From assembly GCA_035771175.1 (NCBI GenBank), contig CM069608.1, positions 10,062,019-10,126,018 of the forward strand: 64,000 nt of DNA, read 5' to 3'. Positions 1-13,400 of the stretch are shown piece after piece (position 1 is the stretch's first letter; the number at the start of each line of letters is the position of its first letter). Under the pieces are notes generated by a model. The model saw only the letters and a program-made list of their open reading frames with translations. It was not told the DNA's origin and ran no database searches. The position numbers were made by a program, and so were the translations under genes. The DNA is from Paratinospora sagittata (taxonomy: Eukaryota > Streptophyta > Magnoliopsida > Ranunculales > Menispermaceae).

Positions 1-122
1 AGGGAGATGGTATGGATGAGAGGTCAATGGAGAAGGGGTCATATAGGAGAGAATCCCGATCCTTATCTTCCATGATGGAGTTCTCCTCCTGAAGAGAAGG
101 AGCGGGAAAATAAGACTCACGT

Positions 123-680
123 TCATTGAAAGTAACATCTGCGGAGAAAGAATTTTTTAGACGGTAGATGGTAGCATTTGTACCCTTTCCGAGTTGAGGA
201 ATACCCCACAAAAACACACTTGAGAGCTCTTGGATCTAATTTTTTCCTGTTTGGCTGGTGAACATGGACAAAGGAAACACACCCGAAGATTTTAGGAATG
301 AGATTGTTGGACGTTTTGATGTTAGGATAAAATTGTGATAACAATTCAATGGGACTCTTAAAACCAAGGACTCCAGAAGGTATTTGGTTGATAAGATGTG
401 TGGCAGTTAGGACGGCTTCCCCCCAATAGAACTTAGGCACATTGTTATGGAACAAGAAAACTTGGGTTGTATCAAGTAGGTGACCATTTTTCCTCTCAGC
501 AACACCATTCTGTTGTGGGGTGTGGACGCAAGATGATTCATAAATGATCCCTTCCTTTTGAAAGTAAGGGGTCAAGGTTTGATTAAAATAGTCCCTTGCA
601 TTGTCAGATCGAAATTTCTTGATTTTAGCTTTGAATTGATTTTGTACCATGTTGTGAAAGTTTGGGAGAATGAAGCTCAC
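123..680 (-). pseudogene. Copia integrase catalytic core remnant
   Basis: The 185-residue open stretch carries the rve integrase core: FRSDNARDYF (second catalytic Asp), then QNGVAERKN (catalytic Glu), followed by the copia-typical WGEAVLTATHLINQIPS and FGCVSFVHVH segments. The first catalytic Asp (HNDIWGP) lies in the neighbouring reading frame at 747-1145, so a frame break divides the domain. Downstream sequence (122-1) continues toward reverse transcriptase but is not openly readable. Confidence 0.85.
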
Positions 681-746
681 ATCAGATTTTTGTTTGAGTA
701 AAAATATCCAACAGACTCTAGTACAATCATTAATGAAAGATACAAA

Positions 747-1145
747 CTAACGTGCTCCAGAAACATTAGGAATAGGAGGACCCCAAATATCATTATGAAT
801 AAGATCAAAAGGAGTTGAACTTCTTTCATTGTGAACTGGGAAAGTCACACGCTTGTGTTTTGCCACTTCACACACCTCATACTGAAAGTCGTCAGCATCT
901 AGTGTCTTAAACAGAGACGAAAATATGACCTGAAGGGTTCTAAATGAGAGATGTCCAAGTCGACGGTGATGAAGCCATATTTTATCTTTAATGGAGAGAT
1001 AGTGCTTAGAGAGAAATGATGAGTTATTCTTGATAAAATTTACCGGTGTCTCAAGGTAATACAACCTATCCTGTTCCTTAGCAAGTCCAATTGTCTTTCC
1101 CAACTTCTGGTCCTGAAATTCACAATGAGTAGCATAGAAAATCAC
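747..1145 (-). pseudogene. GAG-pre-integrase and integrase zinc-binding remnant
   Basis: The sequence LHHRRLGHLSFRTLQ is the copia GAG-pre-integrase H-H motif, and VCEVAKHKR matches the C-x2-C half of the integrase HHCC zinc finger with its first Cys replaced by Tyr. FDLIHNDIWGPP then supplies the first catalytic Asp of the core. The missing Cys and the break before 680 mark it as non-functional. Confidence 0.8.
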
Positions 1146-1165
1146 TTTACAACTTAGATCATGTG

Positions 1166-1573
1166 TTAACTTTTGTATAGAGAGAAGATTTGTGGATAGC
1201 TTCGGAACATGAGTACGTTTCTAAGTGTAAGTGTAGGGCTAATGTGAACATCTACTTTGCCTGCAACTATGGTTAAAGTCCCATCAACTGTGACTATTTT
1301 TCGACTTCTTGGACATGGATTATAGGTATGAAATATATGACAGGAATTGGTCATGTGATCAGTAGCACCGAAATCTATAATTCAAGAGTTTGTAAAGGAT
1401 TTATTCAAGACTTTGAATCCAATAGAAATAGGAAACTTATCTGAATGTGTCAATGAGTTGATACCTAAGGGTTTTCTAAGAGTATCAAGTAGAGTTCTCA
1501 ATCTCTTGATCTCATCCTGATTGAATCCGACTTGCTTAAGAGAGTGTTTTTCAATTGATTGTACATTGGACAT
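1166..1573 (-). pseudogene. Copia gag C-terminus and protease remnant
   Basis: On the minus strand 1573-1382 gives a 63-residue gag-like linker. It runs into IIDFGATDHM near 1385-1350, the copia aspartic protease motif (normally W-IIDSGATDHM), with the Trp codon changed to TGA. NVLMFRS further on resembles the NVLYVPG protease segment. The premature stop and frame changes show decay. Confidence 0.7.
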
Positions 1574-1672
1574 ATTTCTTTTGGCTCATGTATCAGTGGA
1601 AGCGACAACAACAATAATGATGCTTGGTCAGATTCTTCAATAACAACGTTGAAGGCCAAACAAGCCTCTCTT

Positions 1673-2408
<736 letters not shown>

Positions 2409-2440
2409 AGAAAAAGAATTACCAGTTGTACGAGCCTAAA

Positions 2441-2452
2441 GCTCTAATACTA
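2441..2452 (-). other. Primer-binding site of the copia element
   Basis: The minus strand reads tagtattagagc, ten of twelve bases of the plant initiator-Met-tRNA binding site tggtatcagagc. It touches the LTR end with no spacer. The two changes are transitions. Confidence 0.75.
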
Positions 2453-2715
2453 TGTTGTAAAATAAAATGATAAAGAAACACAAAGATGTAACATGGTTCG
2501 ACTCTATGGACTACGACCACGAGAGAAGAGGGGGGAATTTCTTCTTATTCGTAATTATGTCTCAATGGAGGGACACCATATATATAAACATACAAGGTTA
2601 TGTACACATATAGCAATAATTACAATTTTAGTAACTGCTAAATAAAACAATTAGTAAAATTATCATCTTTCCTGAAAGGAAATAAATCCCACAGATTTTG
2701 ATCTTCTCCGCAACA
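2453..2715 (-). repeat. 5' LTR of the copia element (263 bp)
   Basis: On the minus strand the segment starts TGTTGCGGAG and ends TTTTACAACA, giving the usual TG...CA ends with a short TGTTG/CAACA inverted repeat. A primer-binding site abuts its inner end, which fixes the boundary. The partner LTR is outside the window, so divergence cannot be measured. Confidence 0.8.
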
Positions 2716-3382
2716 CTAAATAATATGAATAACAACATAGGAAGTAATGAACGAGTACAATTTTTTTTATAGGATATAAATAAAGTCATGGTTCATTAAT
2801 AAGATTTTAGATAAGGAATCTTGCTTGGTAAGCAACAAGACGTTGAATAGTTTATCAAAAAAAGACAATGAATAATATAATATTAAAGGATGAAGAGATA
2901 AGCATGTGTATACGGAAGTTAAAAACTTTTTTTGACGTATGTTCTCATTTTAGATCAATTTAAGTTTTATAAAAAAAGAGGAAAAAGGTTAACAAAAATA
3001 CAAGAAAACTAACCAATGGAAAATATGAAGTTCTTATTTATATCTACTATAAAAGTATTTTAAAATTTTTAGACGAGTTAGTAAATGTTTTCTGATTTTC
3101 AAGTAAGTTCAAATTTTTTTAAAACCTCCTTACTGCTTTCCTAGCTTACCACCTAGGTAGTCTTGACTTTAAATGCTTCTATTGTTAGCATAAATATGAA
3201 ATGATTTGTATATAGTTTATACGAACAAATTTTTAAAAATTAGTGTAATGATCCTGGAGTTGTTTGGGATAATTTAAGACTCAAAACCTCGTCCTGGTTA
3301 ATTCTTGCTTTTCCATTTCCTACTTGTTATGGGATTGAGAGTTGTTTGTTCTAGTGTTTGTTTTTTTCACTTGAGTACTTCT

Positions 3383-3918
3383 AGGGGTGTTCACGGTTTG
3401 GGTTGGATTGGGTTGGGTTTCGACCAAATACCAACCCAACCCAACTAGGTTCAGGTTGAAAATATCTAACCCAACCCAACCCAACCCAATAACTTCGGGT
3501 TGGTTTGGGTCGGGTTTGTCTGCTACTATATTCATTATAAAATTTCATAATCCACCTAATATATCTATGAATTCTAAATAACATTTTATAAAATTATTTC
3601 TAAATCAAATGCAAGTGTTATAAGAGTTATTAAAATAATTTCTTTCATGTTTCTTGCATCATAAAATTTTGATTAATACAATCATAGTAAGTGTTTATGA
3701 CAAAAATATCAATAGAGAGTAATAACTATTATTTTTTATTAGTTCAGGTTATTTTGGGTTATATGTCAAATCTTGACCCAACCCAAACAAGATCGGGTTA
3801 TAAATTTCTAGACCCAACCCAATCCAATTTAACATATAAATCCAACCCAACCCAACCCAACCCAAAAGGTTTGGGTTGGTTGGGTTAGTCGGGTTGGTCG
3901 GTAGGATGAACACCCCTA
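3383..3918. mobile_element. hAT-like MITE rich in ggttggg/cccaacc
   Basis: The element begins aggggtgttcac and ends gatgaacacccct(a), an inverted terminal repeat. The same nonamer agtacttct flanks both sides (3374-3382 and 3919-3927), a target duplication of hAT size. The interior is 536 bp of cccaaccc-type repeats with no coding capacity. It is a non-autonomous element, probably within an intron of the SNARE gene. Confidence 0.8.
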
Positions 3919-5163
3919 AGTACTTCTAGTCCTCTTTTCCTTTTTTATTGTTTTTGTTTTAATGAATTAGTTCCTTTATTTTCATATATATATTATTTGT
4001 AAATTACATGTTCTTTTTTCACATCAATATTAGCATATTTTAATCTTTATTTTTTCCTTTTCTTTCATTGACTCTTTGGTTTCCGTTATTTTACTCAAGA
4101 ATGAGTTTCAATCTTATATATTTGTAGTTCTTAGAGATATTTTTCTACATAAAAAGTAGGCAGTGATGTTTTAACAACTTTTACGTAGAAGGTGGAAAAT
4201 TTCAAGAAAAAATTTGAATATTGAAAATTATTTCTATTTTTAGCCTTACTTTCATGGACCTTTTTGTATTCATCTTTTCATACTTAATTCATATATTGGT
4301 GATTAAAAAAATCAATAGAAGTTTTGAGAAGTGTAGAGAATTATCATTCCATGGCTTCAAGCAAATGCTATTTCACATCATTTAAGTATATTATTCTTCA
4401 ACGTGTGTTGTTTGCATTTTGAGTTTTCTAGTCTTTTCAATCCTCCTTTGCGACCTATACTCTATACAACAAGAGTAGCTATGACCATCATTTTTGTTCT
4501 TTCCTGCTTCTATTTCAGCACTGCCCATTTAAGGATTTTTCTCTTTTTTTTATTTCCTTTCTTATTTAGGACTAGTATAGTCATTTTAAGTCTCTCGTTC
4601 TCTCTCTACTTTATAGGCTATTCACAAAATTTATGAGCAATTGTAAATGTTGTACCAGTTCAGTTGCACCATCTAAGCACATCTGTTTCTCTACTTTCGT
4701 AAATGGTATTTTTGCTAAATTTTTTGAAATTCCCCACCTTTGAATGTGTAAACTGTAAACTGATTTTTTATCATTTTATGAATGATGTATTGTTCAAAAG
4801 CTCTTTTGATACGTTTGCAGTGACACCCATTCACATTAGTTTATTTAATAAGTATGATACATAAAAGAGTCCCATCTGAACCAGCCATCAATTTGGTATA
4901 GGCAGGTCATAGGCAATTTAAGTATGCTGCCTGCCTGAATATGGGGTTGGGCTTGTGAACTCAATTTGTTATGAATGATTCGTTATATAATTTCAGATGT
5001 GTTTTTTCCCTACTTTACAAGTATTTCAGCATTACTAGAACAGAAATCTTTTCTTATCATTTTAAACAATAGAGTGACAGCGAAACTTGCTTTTTTACAC
5101 AATGATTAATCATGTCTAATGAGTAATAATGCCATGCACCATCTCATAGACCTCATGTTTCAG

Positions 5164-7261
5164 GAATTCAGACGGATCAAGGGAAATATGAACTCCATGA
5201 GGGAGCATGCTGAGCTTCTCAGTTCTGTCAGGGATGATATCAGCGAATACAAGGTAAAGCAAAATTCAACCTCTGTATTAGTTGTCAAAGATCATAAACA
5301 TAATTATTTATTTATTTATTTTTTTAAATTTCTCTTGATTAGGCATCTGGCAGTATGTCACCTAGAATGCACTTATTACGAGAAAGATCTGCAATACATG
5401 GAAGCATAGTGCAAGTAAGACTCGTCCTCTTCTGTTTTTTTCATTTTTCCCCTCTTCTGGTGCAGAAATGTGTTTCCTGGTTTCCCCTTATCCTGTGTTT
5501 TATGATCGATCTGCTTTCATGCAAAATAGTCTTGCTTTCTTTCTTTCTTTCTTTCATGAAGTGATATTCCTTAGCTTAAATGAGCATTATTCATTAGAGG
5601 GCAAGTGCGTGCCACATAATCAAGTTATTTTTTTATCTGCTTAACGTGAAATTCCTTAGCTTAAATGAAAATTATTCATTATATTAGCTGGCATGTTGGT
5701 CGAAATGCCAAATCCTTCCGTATCATGTTATGTGCTATAGTTAGCATCTATTGTTCTTGATATATTTGTGAAGCTTGCAGTTTTGATTAGACAATGCTGC
5801 AAGAGCAGGAACAGGAACATGCAATCAATATGAGCTATTAAAATCCATATCTGGTCTCACTGGGTGCATTCATAAGACTTGTCATTCGACAAAATAATGT
5901 CAAAGAAAAGTAAAGATAAAAGATGATTCAACATATCCATATATGCTTTCAAGGAGACCAGTATGAAAAATTTTCTGCAGAGGTGATTCATTCTCCTGAA
6001 AGGAAATATTCCTATTAAGACTATTTGATAAACTAAAAATTATCCTGGTAGAGCTCTTCTCAAATAAATTCTGAGTTGTACCATTTCCATACTTCTTGTA
6101 GAGCAGGTAGCATGTCTGCTTAATTAAGGCATATTTCTTATCCACAACATTTACTATTTAAGATTGAGTTATCATTGAAGCCTCTTGAACTTTAGTATAT
6201 ATGACAAGCCTGGAGGGAAATACTGATCAGCTCATCAACAAAGTGGTCCTTTGTGGCAGAAGCTACCTTTCCATAATTTCAAGTCATTTTGTCTGAAGTT
6301 TATTGGCAAAGAGAGATCGATAGAGTATTAGAAGGAAAGTCATGAGGAAGCACCGACTCATTGGTTTAGTTTTGATTGCTTGATCTATTATAAGGAACTT
6401 TATTGCATGGTTAGCACAGATATTCTGGTAATGGTAATCTGTGAAGTGAAAGCTTCAATTGAGAGTAGAGAAATTCCCAAACTTGATCTGTATTGCTGAC
6501 CCCATTTTGTCACTTAATGCATTCTTCTCATCTCTTGAGTGCCTAGGAATGATGCAAGCATTGGAGACTTGAGACTGATTATATTTGAGTAAGATTGGCT
6601 TTAGATTTTTTTACCAAAAAGAGGGAAGCCAATCAATGGGTCATGGGTAAACATTGACCCATTATGTTGGTATATTCCTAACAGGGATCTTTATTTTCTT
6701 GTGCAACGTTTTGTCAACTATTGCTTTCCTATTGCAATCTGAATCTCTTGCCGTGACGTGGTTCTCAAAGATCAATTAATTCTATTACTTAAATTCAGGA
6801 CATTGACCCGACAGCAATCTTATCCATTGACGATTGTCAATAAGATTGTGCATGTTCAACCCATATATACTAGGATTTCCTGTTCTGTTTCAAATTAGAT
6901 TTCTCTGATCTTGTTCAAATGACTCAATTGGCTCAGTTCTGTTTAGATTGATGATGTGATAAGTCAAGCTCAAGCAACAAGGTCAGTTTTGGGCTCTCAA
7001 AGGACGTTGCTAGGAGACGTTCAAGGGAAGGTCAAGCAACTCAGTGACAAGTTCCCAATAATCCGTGGCCTACTTGGTATTTTAACCTTGTTTCATGTAT
7101 TAATCTATGTTCCTTAGCTTTCTATGTTGTATTGACATCTAACACTTACCTTGAAATTTGCAGGGGCAATCAAAAGGAAGCGCTCTAAAGACACCCTCAT
7201 CTTGTCTGCAGTCATTGCAGCTTGCACACTGTTTCTCATTATCTACTGGCTTTCAAAGTAA
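5164..7261 (+). CDS. GOS12: Golgi SNAP receptor complex member 1-2 (GOS12-type Qb-SNARE), last four exons
   Basis: GOS12/GS28 proteins are Golgi Qb-SNAREs that form a four-helix bundle with cognate SNAREs to fuse ER-Golgi and intra-Golgi vesicles. Four exons are read: 5164-5253, 5343-5414, 6947-7076 and 7164-7261, all with AG/GT borders and consistent phase (0, 0, 1). They encode about 129 residues: EFRRIKGNMNSMREHAELLS-DDISEYK, then a linker ASGSMSP, then the SNARE helix IDDVISQAQATRSVLGSQR...VKQLSDKFPIIRGL, then a C-terminal tail anchor LILSAVIAACTLFLIIYWL. The N-terminal half (about 100 residues of a roughly 240-residue family) is missing. I found no upstream exon in 1-5163, so those exons lie left of the window, or the locus is truncated. 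In the first case the copia element and hAT-like MITE sit in its intron. The 3' end faces TL20.3. Confidence 0.88.
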
Positions 7262-7485
7262 ATATAAGTGTATGATAGTAAAAGAGAGAAAAAAAAAAAA
7301 AATGGAGCTGATATGCTTTGTAGGAAATTTTGCTTCCACAAATTGTTTAAAATGAAGATACTCTCATGTTATCTACAGTCACTGCTGCTCCCGACTTATA
7401 TGAAATTCAATTTTCCAAATAATATTTTCTTTTGTGTACCTCTCTTATGTCTTTTGTACAATAAATGTGATGTAGGAAACTTATA
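7262..7485. other. Tail-to-tail intergenic spacer
   Basis: This 224-bp stretch separates the stops of the converging GOS12 and TL20.3 genes and must hold both 3' UTRs. A short A13 run lies near 7290 and an aataaa hexamer near 7460 on the plus strand could serve GOS12 polyadenylation. Nothing else is recognisable. Confidence 0.5.
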
Positions 7486-10400
7486 TCACTTTGCGTCGCA
7501 GAGCCCAGTGCCCTGGTCACAGAAACCATCCCTATCAAGCAGTTTTTGAGGTGGAGCACTAAGCAGAGGGGAAGAAGGGCTCCCATAAGCGTTTCTGCGG
7601 CTGTTCCCACACCCTAGGCTTGAACGTGTGCTCACCCCTGTTATAGGATTTTTCCCATTAGCATACTTGCACAAAGCCTGCACGAAGAAAAAGTCCCGGT
7701 TGTTTAAAGAAGAAACCATATGAATAAAACCAGGAATTTTTTTTTTCATATCAAGTTCCCTTGAACTTTTTATGGCAAAATGATATTGATCTTCCAAGCT
7801 AGAAAGCTAGAATACAACAAAAGATGACTCATTTCAACTAGTTGTGGGTATGATTATTCACTGGTTTTTAACTTTATGCGACACTCCAGTGATTGTTTGG
7901 GAATGATAGTTCAAGTATGGTGCAAGCATTGGTAAGACTGCGCCAACTAGAAATATTGGTGGATTGGTGGAAAATTCATGAAACTAGTTCAACATTGTGA
8001 ACAAAGTGCCATGATAGTGTAAATTTTACTAGAGGTTGAGCTTTGGCACTCTAATAAACATTGTGCAAGGAGGTCAAAGATTCGAAGTCATAATTAAACT
8101 CTTTGTAATGCAAGATAAGAAGGTAAGTACTTTTGTAAAGCATAAATTACCAAAGGATAAGGACAATAACCATAAAAATGCTTTAAAGGTCTAGTTTTAA
8201 TTGCAAGCCTTGTAAAATGGTTTCTGGGTTACAAATTATGACTTAGATTTTTGTCATGAATTAGTACTTTAGCAAGCCTTGACGGAGAATGTAATGATAG
8301 CTTAATATACATCACAAGGGCCACACCTATTAGCTGTAGCTTTTAGATCAAGTGGTTTCTAAAAACACTAAAATGGGTGCTAGTTCCATGCTTTCGTTTG
8401 GATCTCAAGCCAAAAATACTATCACCATGCTTCCTTATGTCAATCAAAATATTGAAGATTAAGGCAATGTTTTCTACAGAAGTGCTCTTGCTAATCTAGA
8501 AAAATCAGTTGTGAAAGTCTTGTAAACCATTTTTTCAAAATTTGATAAGGGGTTGTGCAAAGGTCACCCCCACTATATGAGGTTGCCATGGGTTACAAAG
8601 TTGGATGGGCAATTTCTGATGTTTTCTGTTTTATGAATGAATAATAATCCCAATATCTATACATTCCATTACTGGTTATCCAAATCCAATGACTGTCACG
8701 TGCATCAAGCTTATTCAACTATTATCTGCTTTTGGAGAATAAACTCAAGGAAATTAATTTCAAGGACTTACAAAGACTTATGTTTCCCTTCATAAGTGAT
8801 TTCTTGTTCTTGGCTGTGGTGTGTACTAGGGAACCTGAGTTCCAGGCTTCAGCCAGAGGGATTCTTTCCCTTTGTCAGTGATGCCTTTTACTTGGCAGAG
8901 AGCTGGCTGTAATCCCCTTGGATGCAAAATCCAATTTGGTGAAGGTTAACCAAAACTATCTTGTGCAATGGTTTCCTATTTCTTTTTCTTTTTTTTTTTA
9001 TCTTTTTTTTTTGTGCCTTTTTTTTCCAATGCATGTTTCCAACATAGAAAGCAAGCTTTTGTGCAACAGTTGAGGTTGCTCATTGTGACTTGGAGGTCGC
9101 AGGTTCGAATCCCGAAACAACCTCTCCAATGTGGAGATAGGTTGCATACTTTGTCCCTTCCCCAGACACTGTAATGGCGGTAGCTTCGTGCACTTGGTAC
9201 GCCATATATGCCCTATGTAACTATGTTTCCAACATTGAGGAAAAAATTCCAACCAGAAAACGGTAGACAATTTAACAATGGTTAAACACCTCAGTTTAAT
9301 TAAAACTTACAGCAATATTATCAAATTAGGAAGCAACTTGATGCAAAGTAGGAAACGTGAGTAAATCATGTCCTTATTGTTACATGTCTTTGAAAGCTCA
9401 TAAATGATGTTATGTTTAAAACCACCTCAATCTCAGAAACAACCAAAACCATATTAAATTCAAAGCTCTTAACATGAAATAAGATCAATGAAAGAAAAAT
9501 TTGTTAAGGAATAAAACCTTTCTTGTAAGAATACTTGCCACCCTAATCCAACTATCTAGGAAACAACTACAAGCCTAAGGTTTCTGATAACAGAACTGAA
9601 GATTTTTTTTATTTTATAGAGGTACACCTAACAACTGAGTACGGTTGGGCTGTGTGGCTTGAGATGTAAATATTAGGATATATCTTTCTAATGTTGCCTC
9701 ATTAAAAGGAGTGAAGCTATTATAATTCAGTAGTATTCACAATTCAGACAATAACTAACACAATCTATGCAAGAAATAGTGCAATTTTGTTTACATCGGC
9801 AAACTTTTGAAACAAAAAATGGAGTACTAAATTCCAAGGTACTAGCTGTTTGATCACTATTACTCACAAGGTCTACGGTAGGCTGTTGCATGTGGATATG
9901 GATGGCAAAAGTAACTTGGACATCATCTATTGTAATTTGTATCATCAATGTACTAATCTTGCCAAGGATTTTCTCCACAGCCTAGTACCATAATCTGGTA
10001 TGGTTCAGGTTTGAAACCTTGATTAAGAATGGCAAACTGGATTCATTGTAGCTAATCCTGCTAGAATCATCATCTTTAACAAATTTCTATTCTTTTTCTA
10101 TATTGATCATTGTGGTCCTTAAACAAAGAATACCAACATCAGGAACTAAACCTCAGTAACGCACAATTTATAATTTGATGATGCAGCTACAAAGTGTAAT
10201 CTTGAAGTTCAGAAAAGAGAACAAACAAGGCAATCTGACATAAATGGAAGTAAAGCAAGCACCACTCCCAAAAATATTCTAGGATCATCAGTTATGAAAA
10301 ACAAATATCCAACCAAAAAAGGTTTATTATAAAGTACCTGCTTCTGGGGCAGATCCAACACTGCATCACTGAAATCAGCACCTTCAATGGTTGCACCCCC

Positions 10401-13400
10401 AAGATCACTGCGAGTGAGAACTGATCTAACAAGCACGGCATTTGTGAAATTAGCTTCATTAAGGACCTGTACATAAACAACAGAGAATCTGTAGTAGTTC
10501 CCGTAGACAATATGATGGATCATAAACTAAATAATAGTGTTTATTTGAGTTTACCAAGCTGATGAAAAGCTCTTGTTGAATTTCATCAACACTATGAAAT
10601 TCTGACCACTAAATCAATTTTATATTAACTAGTACAGTAGACAATATCAAATTAACACAAATTTCTCCCCATTAACCAACTTGTTAATTGGCCCTTATCA
10701 TGTTATTCAACTGCTTTGGTGATCATTCAGATTAACCAGATTTAAATTTCACAATAAAACAAATTGATTGAATTGTCTTGATGGCAGTAAAATATAACCA
10801 CCAGTCAGAGATCTTTATTAGAGTTTGATCTTACCATGCGATCCATCAACGTGTCGCTCAAATCTGCACCTGTGAGATAACAACAAATATAGAACCACTC
10901 AGGAACCATCTCACAATGAATTAAGATCAATGTCAGAAAACTATGCCTACTTGTTGTGGGAAGACAATTAACTTTACATTGGAGTGTCCAGTTCATTTTA
11001 AATGCAGTGTTTTTTCTTTCAATGCAGTTCATAGTTTGCTTATCTGTGTCCAAAAGATTGAACTATGGGTTCAGTGTCGCATATTATTTCAAGATAACAT
11101 AAAGGAAGTCAGTGTTAGTAGGGTGAGCAAAGTACCTGAATTCCCAACCAACCCAACTGACCCATCCCAATCCAATCGGGTTCGGGCAGGTTATCACTCA
11201 ATGATAGGGTTAGTTGGGTTACAAAATCTTCAATTCAGAAGAATGGGTCCAGCCCGAAACCCGACTTTCACCCTATCAGCTCAAAACATTGCTCATAAAT
11301 GTTGATTTTTGGTATTATAAATTACATATACATCAATATATAAATATAAATAACAAATGATAGAATCAAATGTATACCACAGATAAAGGATTTCTTGAAG
11401 TTTTGTCTCTCGTTGGAAAGCCACTTGAATGTGAAAGAGCATAGCCCTCTACACTAGAGAGAGGGAAGACCATGCCCCGCTCTCCTCGTTCGCTTGTTTT
11501 CTCATCTTCCCTATCACCACCTTTTTTTATTCATGTTCTCTAACAATCATTGATGCAATTTGAGAAGGGAAACAATTATTTTATTGATTCTTAAATTAAA
11601 AAATTATTTTATTGTTTATGCCAATATATATATATATATATATATTGTTTGGTTGTGTCATTTGATGTTATGGGTGGTTTTTCATATTATATTTATGTTT
11701 TGTGTTTCCACAGTGAGAATCAATAGAAAAGTAAACAAAATTTGGTAGTATAGATCTATATTGCAACTAAAAAATAAAAAAATAGTTGAGGAGCTCTACT
11801 TTAGAATGAACATCATCTTGCAAAAATATGAAATAATGTTTAGATTTGTATCAATGAGCCATATGGTGTTAATACATTCTTAAAAAAGTTCATTGCAAAG
11901 AAAGGAAACGAAGAAATGAAAAAAAGATAGTGAAATGCTTAATACAAGAGGAGAAAGACTTTAAAGCTTGATATAAACTAAATAAATAAAAAATAAATGA
12001 GTATTATATTATTCATAGTTCTAAAAATCTATTGAGGCTTACGCCTTGCCTTGAGGCTATTGAAAATTGCCGGAAGGCTTAAGCCTCGATGGTACCTACT
12101 TGAGGCTTACACCTTATCTACGTGAGGCTTCACACCTTGAGACTTATCCTCAAAGCTATGTGAGACTTAAGCCTCCCTAAACCCTTAAGCCTCACTATAT
12201 ACGACTGACCATAATGTGAAACTTTACCACATTTTTTATTTAGGTTTTCCTATTTTTCTCAAAACACTTCGACTAATAATAGAATAAACATGCTAATTCC
12301 TTACATTTTAAAACTTCTAAAATTAATTATCTAGGAGAGATCCAAATTCTAAAACTCCAAGTCTAAACTCTTAAGTCTTTTTTCTATTTACAATTTCCAT
12401 TTTTTCTAAAACCCATCAACTAATAGTATAAATACGCCAGTCCCTTGTCTTTCTTAAAGTTCTAATGTCAATTATTAAGAGAGATCCAAGTTTTGAAAAT
12501 CCAACCCTAAACTTCTCATAGACTACATAAAAACTCTTCTAATGCCAATTGTTTCCATGAGTTTATTGTAGGGTGCATCATCAAATATAATAAAAAAAAA
12601 GAAACTTAAGAAAGTTACTAGAGAACGTGAAAATTAAGAAGTGTTCGTGCCTAATATTGTTGCATTTTATTTATTCGACTAGTTTCTGTTTTTGATATAC
12701 AAAAACATAACATTTAAAAATCTTGACTTATGAAATTATAAATGTACTCATACGTTTTAAATAATGTTTATAATAATTGAAGCATTGATATATTAAGTTT
12801 GTGGTATAGAGTGCTTGAAATTGTTATGTGATAAGGTAAGCATACATAAAAATAATTCAAGTTTGTTTATATTTCATGTTTTTCAATTCATTAATTATAT
12901 TTTATTTTATTTTTAAAAAATGTGAGGCTTACGTGTCAAACCACCTTGAGAGTTACGCCTTGCCTCACAAACGAAAATGGTCTCAGTGAATTTTAAAACC
13001 TTGCTATTATTTAAGCATTTTCATAAAAATTGAAGTATTTTTTGCAATTTACAAAAAAATGAAAAAAAAAGCTTATGATTTACAATTTGAATCCAATCCC
13101 ACCCTCTATGATTTTACAATTCAATTTCGACAACTATGATTTTTATATATAGATATTAAGATACTTTTCTTCCAACCATTGGGCATTTTTTAAGTACCAC
13201 AATTTTATTAAACAATTTGGTTAGCCACAAGACTCCAACTTCCCTAGAGTCTTCCAAACCTCAATATGAATAGCAATTGGTCCTAAAGCCTTTACATTTA
13301 TCATGTTTCTTAAAACCCTTTTTAGCACTAGCATGGCAATTCTAAGAAAGAATCTATTTTCATTAGTTATACCTAAGTTATTATGACCTTGTACACTTAC

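Noticed and set aside
3320..3888. Frames rich in NPTQ/GLGW on both strands
   Set aside because: They are translations of the cccaaccc repeat of the MITE.
3383..3918. Telomere-like interstitial repeat
   Set aside because: The word is cccaa(ccc), not the plant telomere cccta(aa), and the block has transposon termini and a target duplication.
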